A DNA stretch of 64,000 bases from Pseudomonas sp. S04 (lineage in GTDB: Bacteria > Pseudomonadota > Gammaproteobacteria > Pseudomonadales > Pseudomonadaceae): contig NZ_CP019427.1 of assembly GCF_009834545.1 (NCBI RefSeq), forward strand, positions 2,982,001 to 3,046,000, written 5' to 3'. The notes under the pieces were generated by a model. The model did not search any database, was not told the DNA's origin, and saw only the letters and a program-made list of their open reading frames with translations. Positions within the stretch are counted from its first letter, which is position 1. Each line of letters starts with the position of its first letter. Shown here one piece after another: positions 17,575 through 27,082 of the stretch. A program made the translations under genes and the position numbers.

Positions 17575-19959
17575 ATGACATCCATGAGCAGTCATCATCA
17601 AGACAAGGCGACGTTTCTCGAGCGCCTGATTTTCAACAACCGCCCGGCAGTCATCGTGATCTGCCTGCTGGTGAGCATTTTCCTGTTCTGGCAGGCGACG
17701 CTGATCCGGCCTTCCACCAGCTTCGAAAAAATGATCCCGCTACAGCATCCGTTCATTGAAAAAATGATGGAGCATCGCAACGATCTGGCGAACCTGGGCA
17801 ACACCGTGCGGATTTCGGTGGAGGCCACCAACGGTGACATCTTCTCCAAGGAGTACATGGAGACCCTGCGCCAGATCAATGACGAGGTGTTCTACATCTC
17901 CGGCGTCGATCGCTCGGGCCTGAAGTCGCTGTGGAGCCCCAGCGTACGCTGGACCGAAGTGACCGAGGAGGGCTTTGCCGGCGGTGAAGTGATCCCGCAG
18001 AGCTACAACGGCTCGGCCGACAGCCTCGAACTGCTGCGCAACAACGTGCTCAAGTCCGGCCAGGTCGGACGCCTGGTGTCCAACGACTTCAAGTCGAGCA
18101 TCGTCGACATTCCGCTGCTGGAGTCCTACCCGGACCCGCAAGACCAGGGCAAGCTGCTGGCGCTGGACTACCAGAAGTTCTCCCACGAACTTGAAGACAA
18201 GATCCGCAACAAGTTCGAGCAACAGAACCCCAACATCAAGATCCACATCGTCGGTTTTGCCAAGAAGGTCGGTGACCTGATCGATGGCCTGATCATGGTG
18301 GTGCTGTTCTTCGGCGTGGCCTTTGTCATCACCCTGGTCCTGCTGTTGTGGTTCACCAACTGCGTGCGCAGCACCATCGCCGTACTGAGTACCACCCTGG
18401 TGGCGGTGATCTGGCAACTGGGCTTGATGCATGCGTTCGGCTTCGGCCTGGACCCGTACTCGATGCTGGTGCCGTTCCTGATCTTCGCCATCGGTATTTC
18501 CCACGGCGTGCAGAAAATCAACGGTATCGCCCTGCAATCCAGCGAGGCCGACAACGCGCTGACCGCAGCCCGGCGCACGTTCCGCCAGCTGTTCCTGCCG
18601 GGCATGATCGCGATCCTGGCGGACGCGGTGGGCTTCATTACCTTGCTGATCATCGACATCGGGGTGATTCGCGAGCTGGCCATCGGCGCCTCCATCGGCG
18701 TGGCGGTGATCGTGTTCACCAACCTGATCCTGTTGCCGGTGGCGATTTCCTACGTAGGCATCAGCAAGCGTGCCATCGCCAAAAGCAAGAAGGACGCAAC
18801 CCGCGAACACCCGTTCTGGCGCCTGCTGTCGAACTTCGCCAGCTCCAAAGTCGCGCCAGTGTCGATCCTGATCGCCCTGATCGCCTTCGGTGGCGGCCTG
18901 TGGTACAGCAAAAACCTGAAAATCGGTGACCTCGACCAGGGCGCACCGGAGCTGCGTCCGGACTCGCGCTACAACAAGGACAACAACTTCATCATCAACA
19001 ACTATTCCACCAGCTCCGACGTACTGGTGGTGATGGTCAAGACCAAGTCCGAAGGCTGCTCGCGCTACGAGGCCATGGCACCGATCGATGAGCTGATGTG
19101 GAAAATGCAGAACACCGAGGGCGTGCAGTCGGCGATTTCCCTGGTGACCGTGTCCAAGCAGATGATCAAGGGCATGAACGAGGGCAACCTGAAATGGGAA
19201 ACCCTGTCGCGTAACCCTGACGTGCTGAACAACTCCATCGCCCGCGCCGACGGCCTGTACAACAACAGTTGCTCCCTGGCGCCGGTGCTGGTGTTCCTCA
19301 ACGACCACAAGGCCGAAACCCTCGACCGTGCGGTACATGCGGTGCAGGAGTTTGCCAAGGAAAACAACAAGGATGGCCTGGAGTTCATCCTTGCCGCCGG
19401 TAACGCCGGGATCGAGGCGGCCACCAACGAGGTGATCAAGGAGTCGGAGCTGACCATCCTGATCCTGGTCTACATCTGTGTAGCCACCATGTGCATGATC
19501 ACCTTCCGTTCCTGGGCGGCGACCTTGTGCATCGTCTTGCCGCTGGTCCTGACCTCGGTGCTGGGTAACGCCCTGATGGCCTTCATGGGCATCGGCGTGA
19601 AGGTTGCGACCTTGCCGGTGGTGGCGCTCGGGGTGGGGATTGGCGTGGACTACGGCATCTACATCTACAGCCGCCTGGAAAGCTTCCTGCGCGCCGGCCT
19701 GCCATTGCAGGAGGCTTACTACCAGACGCTGAAATCCACCGGCAAGGCGGTGCTGTTCACCGGCCTGTGCCTGGCCATCGGCGTGTGCACCTGGATCTTC
19801 TCGGCGATCAAGTTCCAGGCCGACATGGGCTTGATGCTGACCTTCATGCTGCTGTGGAACATGTTTGGCGCCCTGTGGCTGTTGCCAGCCCTGGCGCGGT
19901 TCCTGATCAAACCGGAGAAACTGGCAGGGCAGAAGGGTAATTCGCTGTTCGCCCACTGA
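17575..19959 (+). CDS. RND/MMPL superfamily exporter
   Basis: A 794-residue inner-membrane protein of the RND superfamily in the smaller MMPL/hydrophobe-exporter branch, not the 1050-residue multidrug pumps. There is one N-terminal membrane segment (about residues 24-42), a periplasmic loop, five to six segments (about 235-400), a second loop and a final bundle (about 620-780). The duplicated layout is typical. Paired segments such as LPVVALGVGIGVDYGIYIYS carry the acidic residue expected in the proton relay. With the Ycf48 protein it probably moves a lipid-like or hydrophobic substrate; the DUF1302 and DUF1329 genes often found with such pairs are not here. Confidence 0.87.
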   Translation: MTSMSSHHQDKATFLERLIFNNRPAVIVICLLVSIFLFWQATLIRPSTSFEKMIPLQHPFIEKMMEHRNDLANLGNTVRISVEATNGDIFSKEYMETLRQINDEVFYISGVDRSGLKSLWSPSVRWTEVTEEGFAGGEVIPQSYNGSADSLELLRNNVLKSGQVGRLVSNDFKSSIVDIPLLESYPDPQDQGKLLALDYQKFSHELEDKIRNKFEQQNPNIKIHIVGFAKKVGDLIDGLIMVVLFFGVAFVITLVLLLWFTNCVRSTIAVLSTTLVAVIWQLGLMHAFGFGLDPYSMLVPFLIFAIGISHGVQKINGIALQSSEADNALTAARRTFRQLFLPGMIAILADAVGFITLLIIDIGVIRELAIGASIGVAVIVFTNLILLPVAISYVGISKRAIAKSKKDATREHPFWRLLSNFASSKVAPVSILIALIAFGGGLWYSKNLKIGDLDQGAPELRPDSRYNKDNNFIINNYSTSSDVLVVMVKTKSEGCSRYEAMAPIDELMWKMQNTEGVQSAISLVTVSKQMIKGMNEGNLKWETLSRNPDVLNNSIARADGLYNNSCSLAPVLVFLNDHKAETLDRAVHAVQEFAKENNKDGLEFILAAGNAGIEAATNEVIKESELTILILVYICVATMCMITFRSWAATLCIVLPLVLTSVLGNALMAFMGIGVKVATLPVVALGVGIGVDYGIYIYSRLESFLRAGLPLQEAYYQTLKSTGKAVLFTGLCLAIGVCTWIFSAIKFQADMGLMLTFMLLWNMFGALWLLPALARFLIKPEKLAGQKGNSLFAH

Positions 19960-19977
19960 TCCAGCGCCCCAAGGACA

Positions 19978-20013
19978 CAGAAGACCGCAGCCAAGGCTGC
20001 GGTCTTCTGCTTT
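19978..20013 (+). terminator. Intrinsic terminator after the RND gene
   Basis: A 15-base perfect inverted repeat (cagaagaccgcagcc / ggctgcggtcttctg, two-base loop) followed by ctttg. It lies between the convergent RND gene and the toxin-like gene and can serve both strands. Confidence 0.8.
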
Positions 20014-20061
20014 GTGGTCCAACCCACCGCGCGGATCCGCGCTCCTCCAGGTTGTTGGGTC

Positions 20062-21735
20062 TCAGACTGGCAGCAGGTCGAGGAACAGTCGCCGATCCAG
20101 GGGTGGGGAGATCGGGCTGTAGAGGTCCCTGACGATTTTTCGGTTGTCCGTTCCAGCCTGGGCCAGCAGGTCCTTGAACGTTATAAACCGATGCTCTGGA
20201 CGTTTGAGGTGTGCGGCTGTGTAGGCTTCGGGTGCGCTGGTGCTGCTGCTGTAGTGAAAGTGGGCGTACCACAACACCGTGAGCGAGTTCTTCTCGCGTA
20301 CGGCGAACTCCGTGACGTAGTCCTGTGCGGCTGTGGGTTGCGGGCCGTGGACCAGGCCGATATCCACCGCGCCGTGGGCTCGCAGGTAGTCGATATTTTC
20401 AGCGCGGGGGCGTTGGGCCTTGTAGCCTTCGCTGCAATGTCGTTGGGCTTTGCTCCTGATGTCGAGGGCTTCCTGGCGCAAGCGCTGAACGCTCTGCATC
20501 GCGTCCTGTTTGTCCCCGTGGTTGCTTTCGATTTCGCTGGCCACCGCTTCGATCCGCTGTGCCTGTTGGCTGAGCATGTCGTTCCAGTCACGGGGATTGA
20601 GTTCATCGCGTCGTTGTGGATCGACGAGTTTCCTTTTCTGGAACTCGATGGATTTTTCGATGGCGGGGACTTCATCGATCAGCCGGTTGCCTTCCGCGCG
20701 CAGGGTCGCCAGGGCGCGTGCTTGAGGCTTTGGTGCCGGTGGCGTTGGTTTTGCTTCGACGATTTCCACCCAGCCTTCGTCGGGATTCTCCATGAAGCGC
20801 GCGCTGATCTCTTCGGTGATGGGGTTTCGAGTGACGATGGTCGGGAACGTGCTCCCAGCCTCCGCAGGCACCAGGTCGCCCACCAGGGTGCCCTTGTCCC
20901 GGGATTTGAAGACACGTCTGGAGCGGGGTGTGGTTGGCGGGGAAGTGACGACAGTTGCGGGCGGGGTCAGGTGCTCGTCTTCGCGCAACACCGCCGCCAA
21001 TTCGGCCTCGGCGCTGTTGCGCACCCAATCCAGGCGTTCGATCAACAAAGGCATGTAGCGTGGGTGGACGCTGTTGGAATCCAGCTCTACCAGTGCGCGG
21101 CTGGTCTGAATGTACTGGTTGTAATGCTCGATCAGGTTAGCCAGCACTTCCTTGCGCTCCGAGACGCTGAACCCTTCGCTGCTGAGCAACTCCAGGTGGG
21201 AGTCCTTCATGGCATACAACGAGGTCTTGCGGTTTATGTGGAGTGTCAGGAAGTAGTCCTCCTGCGGTGTGGTCGCCTGGGGGATGGGTTCGAGGCTCAG
21301 CTCGACGAGAGCATCGAGTGTCTCCAGGGTCGCGCTGAGTCGCGTGTAGTTTTTACGCTTGGGGTTTGCATCGAGGAATTTGACGCGCTGTGCCGGGCCG
21401 GTCTTGCAATGCTGGGTCATTTCTTCCAGCGCGGCTTCGAAGGCCATGACGGCCTGTGCATAGTGTTCGGCGGCGGCGAAGTTGGTCTCCACGAAGTCAT
21501 GGACAACCCTGGCCGACGCTTCGTCGTGGATCGCTTCATACATGTCTGCCAGCGATTGACCCCGTTCGGAAGTAAAGGAGGCCACGTAGACGCTTGCCTG
21601 CTCAAGGGTTCGAACCTCGTAGGCGGCCAGGATCTGCAGGTATTGCGTAATGGACTTGGTCTCGGCATCAAACTTGCCATCGGCTTCCTTCATCTGTGGG
21701 TAGGCCTTTATCAGGTCGCGACGTATTTCGATCAC
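20062..21735 (-). pseudogene. C-terminal part of a DUF6543/dermonecrotic-toxin-like protein, separated by a frameshift
   Basis: 557 residues, continuing the 1073-residue gene upstream. The frame has no normal start: its first usable codon is a GTG overlapping the TGA of the upstream part and lacks a clear ribosome site. If one extra base is read in the run of six A on the coding strand (T at 21755-21760), the upstream part continues without a stop as VLEKNRVVVDRVIEIRRDL into this frame. The content is mostly helical with coiled-coil tendency (about residues 20-250 and 350-430), and the C-terminus is globular. The GTGA overlap could still permit coupled translation. A sequencing error cannot be excluded. 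Confidence 0.72.
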
Positions 21736-24700
21736 CCGATCGACAACGACCCGGTTTTTTCCAGGACCACCTGGAGATTCAGCCTGGCACGGGCACCCTG
21801 GACCATTTTGGCCGCGTGCTCGGCGATCAGGGCCTCGTCGTCAGGTGCATTGCCCAGGCTGCGTAGCAGGTCTTTCAGCTGATTGCGTACGCGTGTGCTC
21901 ACCAGACTGGCGACCGCCACCTCCCTGAGCAAAGGGTTGGCCAGATCGATTTGGGCGTTCAGCGTGTCTTCGATCCGGTTGAGTTCAGCCAATGCCAGCG
22001 TACGTTTGTTCGCTATCGCCAGCTCTTTGGCTGATTTGCGCTGGTCCCGTCCACCTCCTTGCAGTTTCAATCCCTGGTCCAGGGTCCAATGGCCTTGTCC
22101 ATCGGTCCTGAGCTTGAATCCCGGGTGCAGGGGTTTTTCCGGATGGATGATGAACACTTCGCCAAACCCGGGAACGATGCTTACACGAAACAGTAACCCG
22201 CTCACCGAGGCGTGCCAGCGATTGTCAATGCGATACAGGCCTTTGAAGGGACCGATCTCCACGGGGGAGGGTGGTGGCGCCGGCCAAACGACACTGAGCT
22301 CTCGCAGGGCGTCGAGCAGTCGACGGCTGGACGCGTCTCGGGCGTTTGACTGGATAAAGTCGACCAGGGTGTGGTCGCCGGCGGGAGGCTCTGAAGGTAG
22401 GCCGACCGATCCCTGTTCGATGGCTGCCGTTGGTTGAACCGCGGTTTCGGTTGCCGGTCGACGCAACGAGGCCAGGACCAGCGGCAGTTCAGCAACGGGC
22501 TCAAGTGTTGCGGACTCAATGGCCGGATGTTCCCGTGACGCACTGTGCAACACAATCAGCCCGATGTTGAGCAGTAGATCGACCCAGGCCAGCTCTCGGG
22601 TGGATGAGTCATCACTGTCCAGCCCGGCAATGTCCTGTTTGAGGCTCAGGGTCAACTGCAGCATCCAGCCGACCACCATGGCAGGCCCGCGCAACAGGGG
22701 CATGAGCACGGCATTGAACAACAGCCAGCCACCCTCCATCAGGATCGCCCAGCGGCTTTCGGCATTGGACACCGACTCCCGGTCAGCCAGATCCACCAGG
22801 GTCCGGGCATTGCTGCCATACAGGTACTGGGTCAACCGGCCGGTGGCCAGGCACTGCGCCAAGGAATCCGCAACCTCGCTGGCATTGTTGTCCCCCGCCA
22901 ATTGTGCGGGGGCGGGAGCCGTCCACACAACGGTGTCGTCGCCTGGGCCGAAGCGCAGAATATGTGGGCTGGCAAAGCCATTGTGGCTGTAGATTGGCCG
23001 GGCTTTGTCTGACAACCAGCTGAGGACGCTGTCCTGTAGCGCTCCAGGCTGGGTGATCGCCTGTAATAGCGCGGCACGTGTCGGAAACTGGCGCAAGCAA
23101 TCCTGATACAGCGGTCGATAGAGAATATGCGGGCCATTGCCGGTATCGCGCGGTTCAACGATGAACATGTTATTGACGGGATCTGCCGCCGCGCCGGGCT
23201 GGCGGATGAACGCCAGGGGGCGAATCACGATGTCCTGATCGTCAACCACGCGGTCGGCGGCACGGGTGTGCATCAAGGCCTTGAGGTGACGGTAACCCTG
23301 GAACGTAAAGCCCTGTTGCGCACGGATACTGTGTTCCAGGGCCTGCAGGGGCAGGCGCACCTTCAGTTCCTCACCGAACAAGGCTTCGCGCCGTTGCGAC
23401 TCGGCGGTATTGGCGAGCAACAGCTCGTTGATTTTCTGCGGGTAGCGTTCGCCGATGTTGGCTCGGCTGATCAGGCCTTCGGTGCTGCTGAACAGGCCCT
23501 TTTCACCCAGCAGGTAGTCAGCGGTCAGCCACCCGGGCACGGGTTTTCCAGTCTTGTCGCGAACGCTCAGGCGACCGTGCGGCGCGCTGGCGAGGTTCTT
23601 GATGGCCAACTCGGTCAGGCTCATGGACTCCGGGACGAGGTAGCCGCTACCCAGGTCACCCACTGGCACATGGAAGGTCAATTCCAGATCGTCAGGCTCG
23701 CAGGTGGCGTCGGGGTGGTCCTGACGTATGAGCTCGCGCAAGGTGCGGGTGGTGAAGGCGTGCAGGTTCTCGATGCCGTCGAGAAACGAGGCGCCTGCCG
23801 TTTCTCGCTGCAGACGCGCCAACTCCATGGTCTCCAGGCGATAGGCAAAACGGTCGCGGGGGCTGGCATCGAGCAGCCATTGCGGCAGTGTCGATTCGAT
23901 TTTGGCGCGGTGTTGCTGATCGGGCACCGGTGCGTCGATAAAGTAGGGTGCAGGATGGGTGGTGGCAGCGAACAGCCTTTGCAACACCGGCTCGCCATGG
24001 TTGGCCGGCAAGCGGATGGCGTCGAGTTCGTCCAGTTGGTGATTGAGCAGTAATGCGGCCTGGGTATCGAAAATATTGCCGTCGGGTTCGTAGCGCTTGA
24101 CGATGATCCGGTCCGCCAGCACCTGGCGTGTGAGGTGCGCGCCCCAGTCCTGGGTGAACGCCTCCATGGATGGATAAGACTCGATGCTGCCAGATACCTT
24201 GCACAGCAGAATATGGCTGGCCTGTACCACGAGCAGATCGGGAGCCAGCAGGCGCGTGGTCGCACCGTCTCGGATAACACAGGTTTCAAGGCAATACGCA
24301 TGCACGAAGCCGTCAGGATGAGGCAGTGCTTCGCGGTCGCGACGATCCGGGTGGCGAGTCAACGTATCAAGGACCATTCGCAATGGCTGGTGCTGTGGCG
24401 ACAGTAGACTCGCAGCGTTGCTCAGGTTGCTGGCCAGCAGATCGCCCAGCCATTGCCAGCGGCTGACGCCTGTGTCGCCCGGTAGATTCCAGTAGGCCGT
24501 CAGCGCGTCCTGGTACTCGACGCTCAGGGTGTCGGCCAGGTCTGCCACCACGCGCTCGATAAGGCCCATGTCAGGCTCTTTGCTGCCATTGGCCTCATAG
24601 GTCAGGTGCGTGGGCACCTGCTGGGTCAGGAAGCAGCGGCGTTCATCGACGCTGACGGTAAAGTTCAGCGGTGTGTCATTGGCCAGGTACTCGAGGGTTA

Positions 24701-24953
24701 CATCCATCAACAGCTTGAGATCCCAGCCACCGTTTTGATTGGGCGTGGCGAGTTTGGTCTTGCTCAGATCCAGGGACAGCGGCGGGTACTGCTTCACGAT
24801 GCGCTCGTGCAAGACCTGCGCGACCACCTGGCGCAAGGTCGGTCGGCTGGCAAACTGGCGGGCAACGGCGTCGGCAAGGAAGTTGCCGCGGTTGGGCAAC
24901 AGGGTGAGTGCCTGGCGGGTGCCCGGCTCGGGTGTCGATGCAATGATCGGCAT
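21732..24953 (-). CDS. N-terminal part of a large DUF6543/dermonecrotic-toxin-like protein
   Basis: 1073 residues; with the downstream part the original product would be about 1630 residues. I assign it from memory to the large Pseudomonas proteins carrying the DUF6543 'dermonecrotic toxin' domain, thought to be secreted or contact-delivered effectors; a search should confirm this. The start MPIIASTPEPGTRQALTL follows an aaagga site. Two hydrophobic helices lie near residues 741-766 and 788-800. There is no signal peptide. No immunity gene, VgrG, PAAR or secretion gene is next to it, so the delivery route is unknown. The frame ends in TGSLSIG just after a six-A run, where the frameshift is suspected. 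Confidence 0.7.
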   Translation of the reverse strand: MPIIASTPEPGTRQALTLLPNRGNFLADAVARQFASRPTLRQVVAQVLHERIVKQYPPLSLDLSKTKLATPNQNGGWDLKLLMDVTLEYLANDTPLNFTVSVDERRCFLTQQVPTHLTYEANGSKEPDMGLIERVVADLADTLSVEYQDALTAYWNLPGDTGVSRWQWLGDLLASNLSNAASLLSPQHQPLRMVLDTLTRHPDRRDREALPHPDGFVHAYCLETCVIRDGATTRLLAPDLLVVQASHILLCKVSGSIESYPSMEAFTQDWGAHLTRQVLADRIIVKRYEPDGNIFDTQAALLLNHQLDELDAIRLPANHGEPVLQRLFAATTHPAPYFIDAPVPDQQHRAKIESTLPQWLLDASPRDRFAYRLETMELARLQRETAGASFLDGIENLHAFTTRTLRELIRQDHPDATCEPDDLELTFHVPVGDLGSGYLVPESMSLTELAIKNLASAPHGRLSVRDKTGKPVPGWLTADYLLGEKGLFSSTEGLISRANIGERYPQKINELLLANTAESQRREALFGEELKVRLPLQALEHSIRAQQGFTFQGYRHLKALMHTRAADRVVDDQDIVIRPLAFIRQPGAAADPVNNMFIVEPRDTGNGPHILYRPLYQDCLRQFPTRAALLQAITQPGALQDSVLSWLSDKARPIYSHNGFASPHILRFGPGDDTVVWTAPAPAQLAGDNNASEVADSLAQCLATGRLTQYLYGSNARTLVDLADRESVSNAESRWAILMEGGWLLFNAVLMPLLRGPAMVVGWMLQLTLSLKQDIAGLDSDDSSTRELAWVDLLLNIGLIVLHSASREHPAIESATLEPVAELPLVLASLRRPATETAVQPTAAIEQGSVGLPSEPPAGDHTLVDFIQSNARDASSRRLLDALRELSVVWPAPPPSPVEIGPFKGLYRIDNRWHASVSGLLFRVSIVPGFGEVFIIHPEKPLHPGFKLRTDGQGHWTLDQGLKLQGGGRDQRKSAKELAIANKRTLALAELNRIEDTLNAQIDLANPLLREVAVASLVSTRVRNQLKDLLRSLGNAPDDEALIAEHAAKMVQGARARLNLQVVLEKTGSLSIG

Positions 24954-25023
24954 AGCAGATTCCTTTCTGTGGTGTGGGAGGTGTGATTTCGCGCCAAGGA
25001 TCGCAAGTCTGTCCGGGGCAAGT

Positions 25024-25095
25024 GCGGTAGTCCGTTACCGCTGAGGCATGCAAGAGGGGAAAGACGCGGGGGATTGGCCTATCATCAGCGTCTTT
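25024..25095. promoter_or_regulatory. Dyad elements between the toxin-like gene and the DUF5629 gene
   Basis: The divergent 162-base region contains gcggta-gtccgt-taccgc (25024-25041) and a longer-spaced inverted repeat aaagacgc...gcgtcttt (25060-25067 and 25088-25095). Either could be an operator or part of a leader hairpin for one of the divergent genes. No known regulator site is recognised. Confidence 0.3.
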
Positions 25096-25115
25096 GCCAC
25101 TGAAGATGGATTGTG

Positions 25116-25412
25116 ATGACTGCTGCTTCAAAGACTCTGCTCAACGCCCTCGAAACCTGCGACATGCTGGAAATCGATGGCCTGCACGCCTTCGACTTCT
25201 CGTTGGACGAGGAGGATCAGTTGCACATCGAGTGCATGGATGGCCGCGCGATCAAGCATTGGGTGTTCAGCCTGGCCCAGGTGCAGGCGGCCGTGTTCGA
25301 CGCCGACCTGCAGAGCTGGACCCTGAGCAGCGATGCCGGTGAGCACCGCCTGGTGTGCATGAGCGCGTTCAGTGGCAGCAACGATGAAGGCGAAGACCAT
25401 GGGGATGCGTAA
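25116..25412 (+). CDS. Small acidic DUF5629-like protein
   Basis: A 98-residue cytosolic protein, rich in Asp and Glu. The segment LLNALETCDMLEIDGLHAFD is what I recall of the Pseudomonas family DUF5629; function unknown. I prefer the ATG at 25116 to the GTG at 25113. The stop lies inside the beginning of the lactonase gene, so the two are probably coupled. Confidence 0.65.
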   Translation: MTAASKTLLNALETCDMLEIDGLHAFDFSLDEEDQLHIECMDGRAIKHWVFSLAQVQAAVFDADLQSWTLSSDAGEHRLVCMSAFSGSNDEGEDHGDA

Positions 25413-26574
25413 CCTCTGGCCGCTCCTGGTGGCCAGCAGCTTCGCCGCGATGGGGGTGCAAGCCGCTCCCGCCGAGCCCCACGAGCTGTTGATCGGCAGC
25501 TACACCCAAGGCCAGAGCCAGGGCATCTATCGCCTGCAGTTCGACAGCCGCAGCGGCCAGCTCGACGCCACGCCGTTGCAAGTGTTCCAGAGCGCCAACC
25601 CTTCGTGGCTGACCTTGTCCCGCGATCAGCGGCAACTGTTCGTGGTCAACGAGAATGGCCCCGGACAAGCTGACGTGGTCGGACGCGTCAGCAGCCTGGC
25701 GATCGACCCCAAGACTCGCCAACTGAGCCTGATCAACCAGGTACAGAGCCTGGGCAACGAGCCGACTCATTCGAGCCTCAGCGCCGATGGCCAGTACCTG
25801 TTCGTCAGCAACTACTCGGTAGCGGCCGACCCGGGTGGCAGCCTGGCGGTCTTGCCGGTCAGCCGCGAGGGCCGGTTGTCGCCACCCGTGCAACTGAGCA
25901 GCCATCCGGCGAGCCGGGTCAACCCCGAGCGCCAGATGTCGGCCCACGTGCATTCGACGGTGTCGTCACCGGACGGTCGGTTCGTGTTTTCCAATGACCT
26001 GGGGGCCGACCAGGTGTTTGTCTATCGCTACGACCCCAAGGCTAATCCGGAGCACCCGCTGACGGCCGCCACGCCAGCCTCGGTGCAGTTGCCACCAGGC
26101 AGCGGGCCACGGCACCTGCTGTTCGCCGCCGATGGCAAGCATGCCTACCTGAGCATGGAGATGAGCGCGCAAGTCGCGGTGTTCGACTACCAGGATGGCA
26201 CGCTGATCCAGCGCCAACTGGTGGACCTGGCAGCCGGGCAGCCAGCGGCGAAAAAAGCCGCAGCCGCGTTGCATGCCTCTGCCGATGGCAAGTTCCTCTA
26301 CGTCAGCAACCGCGGTTCGGCCAACGAGCTGCTGGTGTTTGCCATCGACCCGAGCACGGGTGAGCTCAAGGAGCTGCAACGGCGTTCGGTGGAAGGCGAT
26401 CATCCCCGCGAGTTCAGCCTCGATCCGAGCGGCCGGTTTGTGTTGGTGGCCAACCAGAAAAGCAACCAGATCGTCGTCATCGAGCGTGATGGACACAGCG
26501 GCCTGTTGGGTAAAACCGTGCAGAAGCTGGCGATCGATGCGCCCAGCGATCTCAAGTTCCTGTCCCGCCCGTAA
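25399..26574 (+). CDS. ppgL: Periplasmic lactonase (7-bladed propeller, gluconolactonase-like)
   Basis: A 391-residue member of the Pgl/YbhE lactonase family (PF10282), which hydrolyses sugar lactones. An N-terminal hydrophobic stretch ending in AAMGVQA-AP is a signal peptide, so it acts in the periplasm, as reported for the P. aeruginosa gluconolactonase PpgL. Propeller repeats recur as S-x-D-G-(K/R/Q)-(Y/F)-(L/V)-(F/Y)-(V/F)-S-N, for example SADGQYLFVSNYS, SSPDGRFVFSNDL and SADGKFLYVSNRG. The start is uncertain among ATGs at 25384, 25399 and 25405; 25399 has gaagg eight bases before it. It overlaps the DUF5629 gene by 14 bases. Confidence 0.82.
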   Translation: MGMRNLWPLLVASSFAAMGVQAAPAEPHELLIGSYTQGQSQGIYRLQFDSRSGQLDATPLQVFQSANPSWLTLSRDQRQLFVVNENGPGQADVVGRVSSLAIDPKTRQLSLINQVQSLGNEPTHSSLSADGQYLFVSNYSVAADPGGSLAVLPVSREGRLSPPVQLSSHPASRVNPERQMSAHVHSTVSSPDGRFVFSNDLGADQVFVYRYDPKANPEHPLTAATPASVQLPPGSGPRHLLFAADGKHAYLSMEMSAQVAVFDYQDGTLIQRQLVDLAAGQPAAKKAAAALHASADGKFLYVSNRGSANELLVFAIDPSTGELKELQRRSVEGDHPREFSLDPSGRFVLVANQKSNQIVVIERDGHSGLLGKTVQKLAIDAPSDLKFLSRP

Positions 26575-26581
26575 GCGTGAG

Positions 26582-26600
26582 GCCCCGCCTGGCGGGGCTT
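26582..26600 (+). terminator. Terminator after the lactonase gene
   Basis: A GC-rich hairpin, gccccgc / gcggggc with a three-base loop, lies 8 bases after the stop and is followed by tt. The U run is short but the stem is strong. Confidence 0.65.
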
Positions 26601-26730
26601 GCACCGTTGTATTAATCGCAGTGATATCGGCTACTGATACAAAAGATTTCAAGCGCGCCAACCCTCGGGCGTAAGTTTGCTTCACGGCCTACACAGGCAA
26701 GCAAGCCAACTGCACACGAGGGTTACCGCC

Positions 26731-26910
26731 ATGAACTTCAATCTCTTCTCCGTCATCGCCGCGTCCGCCATCTCAGCCAGCGTCGTGCTGCCAGCCAATG
26801 CCAGCGTCGAGATCAACGACAAAAGAACCGGCACCCAGACCTACACCCAGAAATACCTGCAACAGAGCGCCAATTTCTATGCGGCGCTGGATCATAAAGT
26901 CCAGCATTGA
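26731..26910 (+). CDS. Tiny secreted protein (59 residues)
   Basis: The ATG at 26731 has a gagggtta ribosome site. The peptide begins MNFNLFSVIAASAISASVVL and continues PANA-SVEIN, a clear Sec signal peptide with cleavage near residue 25. The mature part is only about 34 residues, polar, with a repeated-looking TGTQTYTQKYLQQ stretch and no cysteine. No family recognised. Upstream, 26607-26648 contains ttgtat...atacaa in inverted orientation, a possible operator or promoter region. It is flanked by a terminator on the left and a REP pair on the right, so it is a single-gene unit. Confidence 0.6.
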   Translation: MNFNLFSVIAASAISASVVLPANASVEINDKRTGTQTYTQKYLQQSANFYAALDHKVQH

Positions 26911-26946
26911 TCTGCCAGGCACCGCCGATGTTGGATGTGCCGGCCC

Positions 26947-27042
26947 CATCGCGGGCAAGCCCGCTCCCACATGTTGAGTGGGTGTACCCAAAATCTGCGA
27001 ACACCCCAAAATCACTGTGGGAGCGGGCTTGCCCGCGATGAG
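26947..27042. repeat. Inverted REP pair (REPIN)
   Basis: Copies reading catcgcgggcaagcccgctc (from about 26947) and tgtgggagcgggcttgcccg (from 27016) face each other across about 44 bases between the convergent small secreted protein gene and the GST gene. Confidence 0.8.
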
Positions 27043-27082
27043 GCCGGCATAGCCAACATCAATGGTGCCTGATTCAGTGGTA

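Noticed and set aside
17740..20022. A 760-codon minus-strand frame opposite the RND exporter
   Set aside because: The translation is rich in His, Gln and Asp with no membrane or domain signature; the plus-strand gene explains the region.
20014..21882. A 622-codon plus-strand frame opposite the toxin C-terminal part
   Set aside because: Low-complexity, no recognisable domain or ribosome site; the opposite frame shows normal codon use and is continuous with the N-terminal part.
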